Origin: Phycisphaerales bacterium
Lineage (GTDB): Bacteria > Planctomycetota > Phycisphaerae > Phycisphaerales > SM1A02
Reading direction: 5' to 3'
DNA: 64,000 bases
Assembly (NCBI GenBank): GCA_009691725.1
Contig: SIAP01000008.1
Coordinates: 1 to 64,000 of the forward strand
Positions 1 to 8,096 of this stretch are shown here, piece after piece. Position numbers and translations under genes: made by a program. The stretch's first letter is position 1, and each line of letters opens with the position of its first letter. The notes below the pieces were generated by a model, which did not search any database, was not told the origin of the DNA, and saw only the letters and a program-made list of their open reading frames with translations.

Positions 1-335
1 GGCACGGCGATCCACATCGGAATCACAACATGCGCCAAGATTTGGTTGCGCGCGGTGTCGGTTGCGAGGACCCGCCCTTGCACGCTGCGCGGATGACCGT
101 CGACGGGCTCGATGAACACACCGCCGGCAGTGGCACGGTGCATCTTGAGCGCGCGGGCATGCACCACTCCATGAATGTGTCGACCGACCTCTGCTGACAA
201 TCTGGGAGTACTCCCCGCAGCTGCAGCGTTCACGAGGTCGAGTCGATAACTCGTCCGTGGTATTGCCACGACAACGCGCGCATCACTCACGGACTCAAGG
301 ACGACGCACGCGGTATCAGTCTGAGTGCTTTCCAT
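1..335 (-). CDS. Partial unknown protein, C-terminus beyond the window edge
   Basis: This reading frame is absent from the ORF track because it runs off the left edge. Read on the minus strand from ATG at 335 it is open for 111 codons: it begins MESTQTDTACVVLES and passes through RVVVAIPRTSYRLDLVN and GGVFIEPVDGHPRSVQGRV. The mix of charged and hydrophobic residues looks like real soluble protein, with no signal peptide. The start overlaps the last 20 bases of the RCC1-like gene in another frame and has no clear Shine-Dalgarno, so a later GTG (about 275) is possible. I do not recognise the family. It is co-directional with the two genes upstream and could be the end of that transcription unit. 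Confidence 0.55.
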   Translation of the reverse strand, partial: MESTQTDTACVVLESVSDARVVVAIPRTSYRLDLVNAAAAGSTPRLSAEVGRHIHGVVHARALKMHRATAGGVFIEPVDGHPRSVQGRVLATDTARNQILAHVVIPMWIAV

Positions 336-645
336 TGGGTTTGAAGGATAGCGATCGGAGGATGCCCGAGAGTTCGTTCGCATCAGGAATGCCGTTGCCG
401 TTGCGGTCAATGCGCCGGATCGCGACAGTGTGCCCGTAGCCCGCAGCGATCTGCGTGCAGCGTCCGAGGTCTGTTGGGATGGTTGTCTGACCGTACTGGT
501 TGTCACCCCACGCCGCGAGTGGTCCACTTTGGATTGGTGCACCCCGTGCGTCGCTGCCCCAGACGACCACAGCAGCCAACGCAATCGCAACCGACGCATG
601 GACATTGGTTCGAATCTCTCTTGCCGACAGTCGTTGAGACATCAT
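316..645 (-). CDS. Short secreted RCC1-like/calcium-loop protein, possibly a remnant
   Basis: A 109-residue protein. I chose the ATG at 645 over the longer ORF start because GGAGG lies just upstream of it. Residues about 15-35 form a hydrophobic signal segment (SVAIALAAVVVWGSDARG). The mature part has one RCC1-type unit (LAAWGDNQYGQTTIP, then QIAAGYGHTVAIR) and then DRNGNGIPDANE, which matches the DxNxNGxxDxxE calcium-binding loop often found near the ends of planctomycete secreted proteins. Full RCC1 proteins carry several such units to close a propeller, so a single unit suggests a truncated or internally deleted relative. Extracytoplasmic location is inferred from the signal. Function unknown. 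Confidence 0.6.
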   Translation of the reverse strand: MMSQRLSAREIRTNVHASVAIALAAVVVWGSDARGAPIQSGPLAAWGDNQYGQTTIPTDLGRCTQIAAGYGHTVAIRRIDRNGNGIPDANELSGILRSLSFKPNGKHSD

Positions 646-756
646 GCAACCCTCCGGGAGAACTGCCACCAACTCTAGGAACCCGATCAACTCAGAACCT
701 ACCCCGAAAAGAATCGAAGGCAAGATAGACCCGGAGAAAGCAACCGCGGTGAGCCC

Positions 757-2154
757 TCAATGCTCCACCCGCACGCCAAGCAGCGGCGTGAGCGCGGCAA
801 TCTGTCGATCCACCGTTGCACGATCCTTCGCTTCGAGATTGAGTCGCAGCAGCGGCTCTGTGTTGCTCATCCGAACATTGCACCACCACTCTCCCGCATC
901 GAGACTCAGTCCATCAAGTTCGGTGAACTTTCCAGTGGGATACGCAGCGCGCAGTGCAGCGAGCGCGCCCAACTTGTCCTCGATCTGAAAATTGATCTCA
1001 CCCGATTGTTGGTAGCGCCGAAATGGCGCGATGATCTGCGAGAGTGGCTTGCGATGGGTTGCAACCAAACTTGCCACTGCCAAGAATGCTCGAATGCCGC
1101 TATCCGCATTGAACATGTCAGCGAAATAGAAGTGCCCAGATAGCTCGCCGCCAATCGGCGCGCGCGTTTCTGCGAGTCTCGCCTTCATGAAGACATGCCC
1201 CACCCGACTCTCGACCGGCACTCCCCCTGCTTCGATGATCGCCTCGCGCACGCTGCGCGATGATCGCAAGTCATAGACCACCGCCGCCCCTGGAGCACTC
1301 TTGAGCACGTCGCCAGCGAGCGCAGCAAGCAAGAGATCGCACCCGATGGTCTTGCCCTGCTCATCGATAATCACGCAGCGATCCGCATCGCCATCGAAGC
1401 AGACACCGAAATCCATCTTTCCCGCAATGACTGCGGTGCGCAACGATTCCAGATTCGCCTCCACCAGCGGATTGGGCTCATGCACGAATTCGCCGGAGTG
1501 ATTGTCGAAATTGATCTGCTGAATCTCAAGTCCAGCAACGCCATCCAACACCTTTGGCGCCATCGTTCCAGCCATCCCATTGCTCGCATCGATTGCGACC
1601 CGCAATCGCACGCTGCCATCAAGCACCGACGAATCCAAGAGGCGCAGCAGGTGATCGCGATATGCATTCCACAAATCCATCGACTCCTCTCGCCCGCCGC
1701 GCGCTTCGACCTTTCCATCTTCGCACGCGCTCGCATACTCACGGATCACTTCAAGACCGCTCCCAGTACCGACTGGCTTGGCGTGCACTCGACTGACCTT
1801 GAATCCGTTGTAATGGGCTGGATTGTGACTCGCTGTGACCTCAATCCCACCAGCGCATCCAAGGTGATTGATGGCGAAGTAGGTCATCGGTGTGTCAACC
1901 ATTCCCAGATCGACGACATTTGCACCGAAATCTCGAATGCCGCGCTTCAGCGCGTGGGCCAGTGACGGCGAACTCTTTCGCATGTCCCTGCCGACCACGA
2001 TGTGGCGCATTCGTGGGCTGTCAATTCCGTCCTTTGCGGCTCTTTCTGTCAGCCAACGCGCTGAGGCATAACCAATTCGCCATGCCATCGCCTCATTGAG
2101 TGGCGATGGATAGGTCGCCCGAATGTCATACGCCTTAAAAACCTTCTCGAGCAT
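757..2154 (-). CDS. Phosphomannomutase/phosphoglucomutase (alpha-D-phosphohexomutase)
   Basis: Interconverts hexose 6-phosphates and 1-phosphates in the cytoplasm, feeding nucleotide-sugar synthesis for polysaccharide and LPS. The start MLEKVFKAYDIRATYP at 2154 gives 465 residues, the usual family length; the longer ORF runs into the rpsB promoter region and is not needed. The four domain signatures are in order: phosphoserine loop TASHNP (Ser about 109), metal loop DGDADR (about 254-259), sugar-binding GGELSGHFYF (about 335-344), and phosphate-binding RMSNTEPLLRLNLE near the C-terminus. Whether mannose or glucose is preferred cannot be read from sequence. It is divergent from rpsB. No strong Shine-Dalgarno is seen. 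Confidence 0.93.
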   Translation of the reverse strand: MLEKVFKAYDIRATYPSPLNEAMAWRIGYASARWLTERAAKDGIDSPRMRHIVVGRDMRKSSPSLAHALKRGIRDFGANVVDLGMVDTPMTYFAINHLGCAGGIEVTASHNPAHYNGFKVSRVHAKPVGTGSGLEVIREYASACEDGKVEARGGREESMDLWNAYRDHLLRLLDSSVLDGSVRLRVAIDASNGMAGTMAPKVLDGVAGLEIQQINFDNHSGEFVHEPNPLVEANLESLRTAVIAGKMDFGVCFDGDADRCVIIDEQGKTIGCDLLLAALAGDVLKSAPGAAVVYDLRSSRSVREAIIEAGGVPVESRVGHVFMKARLAETRAPIGGELSGHFYFADMFNADSGIRAFLAVASLVATHRKPLSQIIAPFRRYQQSGEINFQIEDKLGALAALRAAYPTGKFTELDGLSLDAGEWWCNVRMSNTEPLLRLNLEAKDRATVDRQIAALTPLLGVRVEH

Positions 2155-2168
2155 CCGCGGGATAGTAG

Positions 2169-2198
2169 TTGCCAAATCGTGCACGCTTTGACTACACT
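2169..2198 (+). promoter_or_regulatory. Candidate sigma70 promoter for rpsB-tsf
   Basis: TTGCCA (2169-2174) and TACACT (2193-2198) each match four of six consensus positions and are 18 bases apart. They lie in the divergent gap between the phosphohexomutase gene and rpsB and would start transcription about 50 bases before the leader hairpin. This is pattern matching only. Confidence 0.3.
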
Positions 2199-2248
2199 TC
2201 CGATCCGCCATTTCTTGCCCGATGTTGTATTGGGCAGAGGTGGGAATC

Positions 2249-2276
2249 AGTCTCATACTTCGGTGAGTATGAGACT
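2249..2276 (+). promoter_or_regulatory. Perfect hairpin in the rpsB leader
   Basis: AGTCTCATACT (2249-2259) and AGTATGAGACT (2266-2276) form an uninterrupted 11-bp inverted repeat around a six-base loop TCGGTG. It is about 115 bases before the rpsB ATG and is followed by a T/C-rich stretch, TCTCTTGTTCTCCCCC. In many bacteria S2 binds its own leader mRNA to repress rpsB-tsf, so an autoregulatory element or attenuator is plausible. The palindrome could equally be a protein operator. Confidence 0.5.
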
Positions 2277-2391
2277 TCTCTTGTTCTCCCCCAAGCGCCC
2301 TATCGAGTGCGCGGCGCCGCAAGGCTCACCGGCCGATCACTCGGGTGTCGCTGCCTCCGCTCGCGGAGATTGTTTCAAAGGATCCCCACTC

Positions 2392-3246
2392 ATGTCACTT
2401 GTCAACGAACTCATCGAAGCTGGAATCCACTTCGGTCAACGCCGATCGAATTGGAATCCAAAGATGGCCCCTTACATCCAGGGCGTCAAGAATCAGATCC
2501 ACATCATCGACATTCGGGAGACCATCAAGGGTCTGCTCCTCGCGAAGAAATTCATCTCCAAGACCGTCAGCGAGGGCAAGGATGTGCTCTTCGTTGGGAC
2601 GAAGCGGCAAGCCCGAGGTGCGATCGAGACGCACTGCGCTGCCTGCCAGATGCCATACATCACCGAACGATGGCTCGGTGGATTGCTGACCAACTTCCGA
2701 ACCGTGCGCGATCGATTGAAGCGCCTTGAGGAACTGGAAGCACTCGTCGCAAGCGGCGGAATCAAGAGTTATTCCAAGAAGATGGAATCGCAACTCACCC
2801 GCGAGCACAAGAAGATTTACCGCAATCTCAACGGTGTTCGTGCCATGTCACGGCTTCCAGCGGCGCTCGTGGTGATCGATGTCAACCGAGAAATGAATGC
2901 CGTGCGCGAGGCAAAGAATCTCGGCATTCCAACAGTGTGCTTGATCGATACCGACGGTGATCCCGACTATTCGGACATTCCAATTCCAGGCAACGACGAC
3001 TCCATGCGGTCGATTGACTTGATCCTGCGAGAACTCACAGCGTCCGTGATGGAAGGCAAGACGACGCGACAGACATCTGCGCCAGCGGGCAATGCCGAAG
3101 GCGATGCATCTGGTGCGCAAGAGCCTCGACGCCGCAGCGTTCGCAGTCGTTTCCGGGTTGATGAAACAGCAGGTGGTGTTGCGGATGGATCACTCGAGCC
3201 AGTCGCTGCAGCTCCTGCCGCACCAGTCCAAGCCGATCAGGTTTGA
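2392..3246 (+). CDS. rpsB: 30S ribosomal protein S2
   Basis: Small-subunit protein needed for S1 binding and 30S assembly. The start MSLVNELIEAGIHFGQRRSN at 2392 is preceded by AAAGGAT; the ORF track extends upstream through the leader hairpin and is not coding there. S2 landmarks are the N-terminal LIEAGIHFGQ, KMAPYIQG, then FVGTKRQARGAIE, ERWLGGLLTNFRTV and VIDVNREMNAVREA, and DTDGDPDYSDIPIPGNDD. The 284 residues exceed typical S2 because of a roughly 50-residue low-complexity tail rich in Ala, Gly and Arg after the last helix. It is followed after ten bases by tsf, the classic pair. Confidence 0.97.
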   Translation: MSLVNELIEAGIHFGQRRSNWNPKMAPYIQGVKNQIHIIDIRETIKGLLLAKKFISKTVSEGKDVLFVGTKRQARGAIETHCAACQMPYITERWLGGLLTNFRTVRDRLKRLEELEALVASGGIKSYSKKMESQLTREHKKIYRNLNGVRAMSRLPAALVVIDVNREMNAVREAKNLGIPTVCLIDTDGDPDYSDIPIPGNDDSMRSIDLILRELTASVMEGKTTRQTSAPAGNAEGDASGAQEPRRRSVRSRFRVDETAGGVADGSLEPVAAAPAAPVQADQV

Positions 3247-3256
3247 AGGAGCCACG

Positions 3257-4060
3257 ATGACCACAGCGAACATTGACGCAAAGTTGGTGATGGCTCTTCG
3301 CAATGCGACGGGTCTTGGTGTTGGCGATTGCCGAACCGCGCTCATCGAAAGTGGCGCAGATCTGGCGAAAGCCGAAGCGCTTCTGCGCGAGCGACTCAAG
3401 GGCAAGATGGACAACCGTTCCGATCGAGCCGCTGGCGAGGGTTGCGTTTCTGTTGTCATTGACGGCGCAAAGGCTGCGATTGTGCAGGTTCGCTCGGAGA
3501 CCGACTTTACGGCAAAGAACGACGAGTTTCGCCAACTCGCCAAGGAGCTCGCCACGATGGCGCTGACGGCTCCTGCTGGTGAAGTTGTCATGTCCACAGA
3601 GATGACCGCCCGATTGGACACCCTGCGCATCAAGACTGGCGAAAACATTTCGCTGGCGCGCGGCGTGCGATTGGATGGCGGCTCATTTGCGAGTTATGTC
3701 CACCATGATGCGAAGATTGCCGTGATTCTGCAGTTCGAGGGGGCACTGGAAAGCGAGATCGCAACTGGCATCTGCCAGCACATCGTGGCTGCTGTCCCAA
3801 CGCCGCTTGCCGTTGATGAGCACGGGCTTCCTGCCGATGTTGTCGCAGCCAAGCGCGCCGAAGCAGTCAAAGAAGCTGCTGCGTCTGGAAAACCGCCGCA
3901 GATTGCTGAAAAAATGGCCGAGGGCAAGGTTCGTAAGTTCTTCGAGGATTCGACCCTGCTCGGTCAGAAGTTCGTCAAGGATGACAAGAAGAGCGTCCGC
4001 GAAATCCTTCCCAAGGGCGTGATCGTCAAGTCATTCGTGCGGATGCGAGTGGGGACCTAG
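3257..4060 (+). CDS. tsf: Translation elongation factor Ts
   Basis: Nucleotide exchange factor that regenerates EF-Tu-GTP. The ATG at 3257 follows GAAGGAG; the ORF track start lies inside rpsB and is discarded. 267 residues. The N-terminal UBA-like part contains LRNATGLGVGDCRTALIES, and the core carries the hallmark VRSETDFTAKNDEF. The tail KFVKDDKKSVREIL is typical of EF-Ts. It is co-transcribed with rpsB and the unit ends at the hairpin terminator at 4106. The usual next genes, pyrH and frr, are not here but about 58 kb away at the far end of the window. Confidence 0.97.
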   Translation: MTTANIDAKLVMALRNATGLGVGDCRTALIESGADLAKAEALLRERLKGKMDNRSDRAAGEGCVSVVIDGAKAAIVQVRSETDFTAKNDEFRQLAKELATMALTAPAGEVVMSTEMTARLDTLRIKTGENISLARGVRLDGGSFASYVHHDAKIAVILQFEGALESEIATGICQHIVAAVPTPLAVDEHGLPADVVAAKRAEAVKEAAASGKPPQIAEKMAEGKVRKFFEDSTLLGQKFVKDDKKSVREILPKGVIVKSFVRMRVGT

Positions 4061-4105
4061 GATTTCGCGCCGCGACCCGCTCGCGCGCCGCCCGTTGATT
4101 CTCTC

Positions 4106-4136
4106 AAGAGCCACGCAAATCGCGCGGCTCTTTTTG
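4106..4136 (+). terminator. Intrinsic terminator after tsf
   Basis: AAGAGCC (4106-4112) pairs with GGCTCTT (4126-4132), and the right arm runs into TTTTTG. This is the expected layout for a rho-independent terminator closing rpsB-tsf, 45 bases after the tsf stop codon. Confidence 0.7.
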
Positions 4137-4174
4137 TTCTCGCTGTGCGCGACGCGCCGATAAGTTGGGTTCGC

Positions 4175-5707
4175 ATGAATCGACATTTCACCCGCGGCGT
4201 GACCTGCGCCATCTCCGCCGTCCTTGCGCTCTCTCTCAATTCAGTTTCGATTGGTGCGACCACCAAGCCCGATCTGGCTGGGGCAATCCGCGCCGAGATT
4301 GCCGCGCTTGGGCTCAAGAAAGCAGTCATCGCAGTCAGTGTTCGCGACCTTGGATCGCAGGAGTCAATCCTGTCGGTGCGAGGTGGTGAACCGATGATCC
4401 CCGCGAGCAACCAGAAGTTGCTGACGACGGGCGCTGCCCTCGTCGTGCTGGGCGAAAACTTCTTCTTCAAGACCAGACTGCTCCGCGACAACGATCGACT
4501 CATCGTGGTCGGCGATGGTGATCCGGCTTTGGGCGATCCCGAACTTCTCGCGCAATCAAACTATGTCGATGCGGCTGGGAACATCCACACTGGACTGACG
4601 ATCGAGCACTTGCTCGCTGCATGGATTGATGCGATCAAGGCGAGTGGGATGACACGCGTGCAGGAGCTGGTCATCGACGATCGCATCTTTGCTCGCGAAG
4701 GACCTCACCCGCTCTGGCCAAAGGACCAACTCGACGAGGGGTATTGTGCTCCACCCTTTGGTCTCAACTTCCATGGGAATTCGCTGCTGGTGACCGCCGC
4801 ACCAAATGCTGGACACGCGCCTCTGATCACTTCGATCAGTCCCGCATCACCGTGGTTGAAAATCACAAACAAGGGCACGAGCCGCTCGGGCAAGAACGAT
4901 CGCAACACCATGTGGATGGCTCGTGATCCGCAGAGCGGTGAGTTGACCGTCTATGGCAATGTCAAGATGTCGTATGTCGAACCCATCGCGGTTGGCATCG
5001 GCGATCCTTCGCAGTTCCTTGCGCAGTGTCTCGCGCATCGACTCGCAATTGCTGGCATCACGGTGGAAAATGCGCGAATTGCCAGTGCCGTCGATCCATC
5101 GCCAACCGGAACGCCAATCGGACCGATCCTGCAAACTCCAATCGCAACCGTCGTCACTCGCTGCAATGTTGCGAGTCAGAATCTTTACGCAGAGAGTCTT
5201 CTGAAGCGGCTTGCAGCAAAGTCCACCGGTGCCCCAGGCAGTTGGGCGACTGGGGCAGAGGCGGTGGCAGCATTGCTGAATGCGCGGTTGGGATCACTCG
5301 CCGGCGGCTTCGCCATTTCGGATGGATCGGGACTCTCGCGAGGAAATCTCGTGACAGCGGACGGAATGACCGCATGGATTGGATCGATCTCGACGGACCC
5401 CTCGATCGGTGCAACATTTGTCGAAAGCCTCGCAGTAGCGGGAAAGTCTGGAACGGTTCGCAAGCGCATGCAGGACATTGATGCGCAAACTGCCACTGTG
5501 CAGTGCAAGACCGGCTACATCGACCGGGTGAGTTGCCTCAGCGGAATCGTGACTGCGCAGGACGGAACGAGATTTGCATTCAGCGTGCTCGCGAACAACC
5601 TCGTGGAGAAGGACGCCGTCGGGAAGGCGAAGAAACTGCAAGATCGCGTCGCGAAACTGATCGCGGATGAAATCGCGGTGCGCACCCGCCCAGCCGTTGG
5701 GGGATAG
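4175..5707 (+). CDS. dacB: D-alanyl-D-alanine carboxypeptidase/endopeptidase, PBP4 (S13) family
   Basis: Periplasmic serine peptidase that trims peptidoglycan stem peptides and cleaves 4-3 cross-links. From ATG 4175 (510 residues) it begins with a signal peptide, MNRHFTRGVTCAISAVLALS, ending near VSIGA. The three penicillin-binding motifs are present in order: SxxK as SNQK (within MIPASNQKLLTTGAA), SxN as SQN (within VASQNLYAESLLKR), and KTG within CKTGYIDRVSC. The long insert between the first two motifs is normal for the S13 class. An upstream in-frame GTG (4145) would add ten residues, but the ATG gives a cleaner signal peptide. It is a single gene after the tsf terminator. Confidence 0.92.
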   Translation: MNRHFTRGVTCAISAVLALSLNSVSIGATTKPDLAGAIRAEIAALGLKKAVIAVSVRDLGSQESILSVRGGEPMIPASNQKLLTTGAALVVLGENFFFKTRLLRDNDRLIVVGDGDPALGDPELLAQSNYVDAAGNIHTGLTIEHLLAAWIDAIKASGMTRVQELVIDDRIFAREGPHPLWPKDQLDEGYCAPPFGLNFHGNSLLVTAAPNAGHAPLITSISPASPWLKITNKGTSRSGKNDRNTMWMARDPQSGELTVYGNVKMSYVEPIAVGIGDPSQFLAQCLAHRLAIAGITVENARIASAVDPSPTGTPIGPILQTPIATVVTRCNVASQNLYAESLLKRLAAKSTGAPGSWATGAEAVAALLNARLGSLAGGFAISDGSGLSRGNLVTADGMTAWIGSISTDPSIGATFVESLAVAGKSGTVRKRMQDIDAQTATVQCKTGYIDRVSCLSGIVTAQDGTRFAFSVLANNLVEKDAVGKAKKLQDRVAKLIADEIAVRTRPAVGG

Positions 5708-5744
5708 TCATTCCGCCGCGCCACTTCCGCCGCACCGCCGCGCG

Positions 5745-5804
5745 ACTTCAAGCCCCACTTCAAGCCAGACTTCAAGCCCCACTTCAAGCAAGACTTCAAG
5801 CCAG
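5745..5804. repeat. 12-bp minisatellite, five copies
   Basis: Five head-to-tail 12-mers of the form ACTTCAAGCCCC/ACTTCAAGCCAG (units at 5745, 5757, 5769, 5781, 5793; the fourth reads ACTTCAAGCAAG). The array fills most of the gap between the convergent dacB and STAS genes and ends two bases before the STAS stop codon. There are no spacers, so it is not CRISPR. Confidence 0.9.
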
Positions 5805-5806
5805 AC

Positions 5807-6157
5807 TCACTGCGTCGTGGGGCGAAACGCGAGCCGAGCCGCTTCAACGTCGTCGTAGAGTTCGAAGACGCGATCGAGTTTGGTGATCTGCAGCACCTGC
5901 ACGATCGTCCCTTTGAGCCCACAGAGTTTCACTTCCCCGCCGACGCGTTTCATTCGCGTGTGGAGCATGAGCAGCGAGCTCAGGCCGAGGCTTGAGATGA
6001 TTTCCAACTTGGAGCAGTCCACCACGATGCTGCGGACTCCGCCTGCAACGAGCGTTGCAACCTGATCCGAAAGTTGGGTTGATGTCTGGCTGTTGAGCCC
6101 CCCATCAGCACGCAGGATGATGAGATCGCCGAAGACTTCGATTGCGTAGAGTTCCAA
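5807..6157 (-). CDS. STAS-domain protein (anti-sigma factor antagonist type)
   Basis: A 116-residue single-domain protein of SpoIIAA/RsbV type. Visible are the opening strand LYAIEVFGDLIILRADGGL, the core IVVDCSKLEIISSLGLSSLL where the phosphorylatable serine sits (about Ser55/56), and the following GGEVKLCGLKGTIVQVLQITKLD. Family members switch partners with serine kinases of the anti-sigma class. No kinase or sigma factor gene is adjacent, so its partner is unknown. It begins four bases after the stop of the KdsD-like gene, so the two are probably co-translated; this is unusual company for a regulator and may link it to envelope sugar metabolism. Confidence 0.85.
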   Translation of the reverse strand: MELYAIEVFGDLIILRADGGLNSQTSTQLSDQVATLVAGGVRSIVVDCSKLEIISSLGLSSLLMLHTRMKRVGGEVKLCGLKGTIVQVLQITKLDRVFELYDDVEAARLAFRPTTQ

Positions 6158-6161
6158 CGGG

Positions 6162-7139
6162 TCAGCCCTCGACGACGCGCATCGCGATCAGATCCTGAAC
6201 ATCGACCAACCCGATTGGCTTGCCATCGCCATCGACGACCGGAACTTCGTCGAGCCTGCGCTCCTGCACGAGTCGCACCGCATCGCGAACCAAAGCATCC
6301 ACGGTCAGAGAAACAGGCCGCGCGGTCATCACAGATGACACGGGCGCATCGAGTCCATTCACTCCTTCGGTGTTCACCAGCCTGCGAAGATCGCCGTCGG
6401 TGAAAATCCCGCAGAGGCGTCCAGCACCATCCACCAACATGATCGCTCCTGCGCGGCGACCTGCCCCAGCAGCAGCGAGCGCCTGACGCACCGAGAGCGC
6501 GTCGGACACCACAGCAACATTGATGCCCACACGAAAGCGCAGGACATCGGTGATCTGCCGCAAACCCGCCCCGAGCATTCCACCAGGATGATGGCGGTGG
6601 AAATCGTCCGCTTGAAAATTGCGTCGTCGTGCGAGTGCCAGCGCCAATGCATCCCCTGCGGCAAGCATCGCAGTGGTGCTTGCAGTCGGCGCCAGATTGA
6701 GGGGGCACGCTTCCACGATGTCACCCACTGCGACGTGCGCATCACAGAGCCGCGCAAGATGCGTGGTCGGACGGCATGAGATCCCGATTCGAGTGACTCC
6801 ATCGGCCTTGAGATGCAGCGCGAGATCGACCACTTCCGCAGTTTCGCCGCTGTACGAAAGCAAGAGTGCGATATCACCTTCGCGCATCCGTCCAAGGTCG
6901 CCATGCACCGCTTCGGCGGGATGAATGAAGTGCGATGGCTGACCGAGACTTGCCAGAGTTGCCGAGATTTTCGCACCAATCAAGCCTGACTTGCCCAGTC
7001 CGGACACAACGACATGACCCGTGCAAGGCTCCAACAGGTCGAGCGCGCGCGACCATTCGATGGCCCCATCGCTGCTCGTCCGCAGGCATCGCGCCATCGT
7101 CGAAAGTGCAGTCGACTCAGCCTCGATGACCTCAGCCAT
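6162..7139 (-). CDS. kdsD: KpsF/GutQ-family sugar-phosphate isomerase (D-arabinose 5-phosphate isomerase)
   Basis: Converts ribulose 5-phosphate to arabinose 5-phosphate, the precursor of Kdo in LPS. The N-terminal SIS domain contains VVVSGLGKSGLIGAKISATLASLG, HPAEAVHGDLGR, LLSYSGETAEV and PTASTTAMLAAGDALA, followed by FHPGG-like HHPGGMLG. Two CBS domains make up the C-terminal 130 residues (LVDGAGRLCGIFTDGDLRR, then VPVVDGDGKPIGLVDVQDL). The start at 7139 (MAEVIEAEST) has GGAG at good spacing and gives 325 residues, the length of E. coli KdsD; an ATG at 7175 is the alternative. Substrate is inferred from family and from the LPS genes elsewhere in the window. Confidence 0.88.
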   Translation of the reverse strand: MAEVIEAESTALSTMARCLRTSSDGAIEWSRALDLLEPCTGHVVVSGLGKSGLIGAKISATLASLGQPSHFIHPAEAVHGDLGRMREGDIALLLSYSGETAEVVDLALHLKADGVTRIGISCRPTTHLARLCDAHVAVGDIVEACPLNLAPTASTTAMLAAGDALALALARRRNFQADDFHRHHPGGMLGAGLRQITDVLRFRVGINVAVVSDALSVRQALAAAGAGRRAGAIMLVDGAGRLCGIFTDGDLRRLVNTEGVNGLDAPVSSVMTARPVSLTVDALVRDAVRLVQERRLDEVPVVDGDGKPIGLVDVQDLIAMRVVEG

Positions 7140-7205
7140 GAAAATCAACTCCGCTGTCGCCACTGGGACTTTCATTCGCCCAAGGGTAGCGGATAGCCTG
7201 CGCAG

Positions 7206-8096
7206 ATGCCGACGCAAGACGACTATGAAGTGCGCCTCTCTCGTTTTCAGGGGCCGCTCGATCTGCTGCTCTTCTTGGTGCGGCGCGCCGAGGTTGATAT
7301 CGCAGACATTCCCATTGCGCACATCACCGAACAATATTTCGGATTCCTCAAGAACATTCATCGCATCGATGTCGAACTCGCGGGCGAGTTTCTGGTGATG
7401 GCCGCCACCCTGGTCGAGATCAAGTCGCGCACACTTGCCCCGAGCACGATGCGGCATTCGGCGCCGTCGGATGCGACGAATCGTCGAAGTGAAGACCCTC
7501 GCTTTGAACTCGTGCAGCAGTTACTCGCCTATCAGCAGTTTCGGACTGCTGCTGGAACGCTCGACAGACTTCGCCAGGAAAGCGCCCGCAGATTCGTTGC
7601 AGGGTCTCATGGTGGCGCGCTGGCGGATGATCCGATCGATCACGAATTCTCGGTCGAGATTGAAGACGCGCATGTACTCGATCTTGTCGAGTCCTTCGAG
7701 CGCATCATGCAATCGGTCGACATTTCACGATTGGGCGATCACCGAGTGGAGTACGACGACACTCCCATCAGCTTGCATCAGGCAGACTTGGTTGATCGGC
7801 TTGCCCATTCGGAGCGCCGCCGCCTGACCATGGAGCAGATATTCGCGGGAAGGTCACGCGGCGAAATGATCGGACTTTTTCTGGCACTCTTGGAACTCGC
7901 ACGGCAGCAACAGGTCGCCGTTCGCCAGGACGACGGGGACGCCGACATCGAAATCGAGTTGCTTCAGTTGAGCCCAGAACCGGGGACGGAAACTGAAACA
8001 CTGACCACAGGAAGCCGGGGCGAAGCAGCATTCGATTCGAGCGATGCCTCGGTCGATGACGACCAAGCCAGCGCCGGGTCACTCAACTCTCACTAG
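7206..8096 (+). CDS. scpA: Segregation and condensation protein A
   Basis: Kleisin subunit that bridges SMC heads in the bacterial condensin. 296 residues from ATG 7206. Kleisin signatures are the N-terminal FQGPLDLLLFLVRRAEVDIADIPIAHITEQY, LAGEFLVMAATLVEIKSRTL, and FELVQQLLAYQQFRTAAGTLDRL; the C-terminal winged helix contains GEMIGLFLALLELARQQQVAVRQ. After the last helix there is a Glu/Thr/Ser/Asp-rich tail of about 45 residues that I would expect to be disordered. It is divergent from kdsD and convergent with speA, sharing 4 bp at the stop codons. No scpB is nearby. Confidence 0.92.
   Translation: MPTQDDYEVRLSRFQGPLDLLLFLVRRAEVDIADIPIAHITEQYFGFLKNIHRIDVELAGEFLVMAATLVEIKSRTLAPSTMRHSAPSDATNRRSEDPRFELVQQLLAYQQFRTAAGTLDRLRQESARRFVAGSHGGALADDPIDHEFSVEIEDAHVLDLVESFERIMQSVDISRLGDHRVEYDDTPISLHQADLVDRLAHSERRRLTMEQIFAGRSRGEMIGLFLALLELARQQQVAVRQDDGDADIEIELLQLSPEPGTETETLTTGSRGEAAFDSSDASVDDDQASAGSLNSH

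Noticed and set aside
5745-5804. Short repeats as CRISPR
   Set aside because: Units are contiguous 12-14 bp without spacers, here and at 47848 and 52261; no cas genes in the window.
7176-7457. N-terminal extension of KdsD in the ORF track
   Set aside because: Overlaps scpA coding sequence on the other strand and lacks similarity to the isomerase N-terminus.
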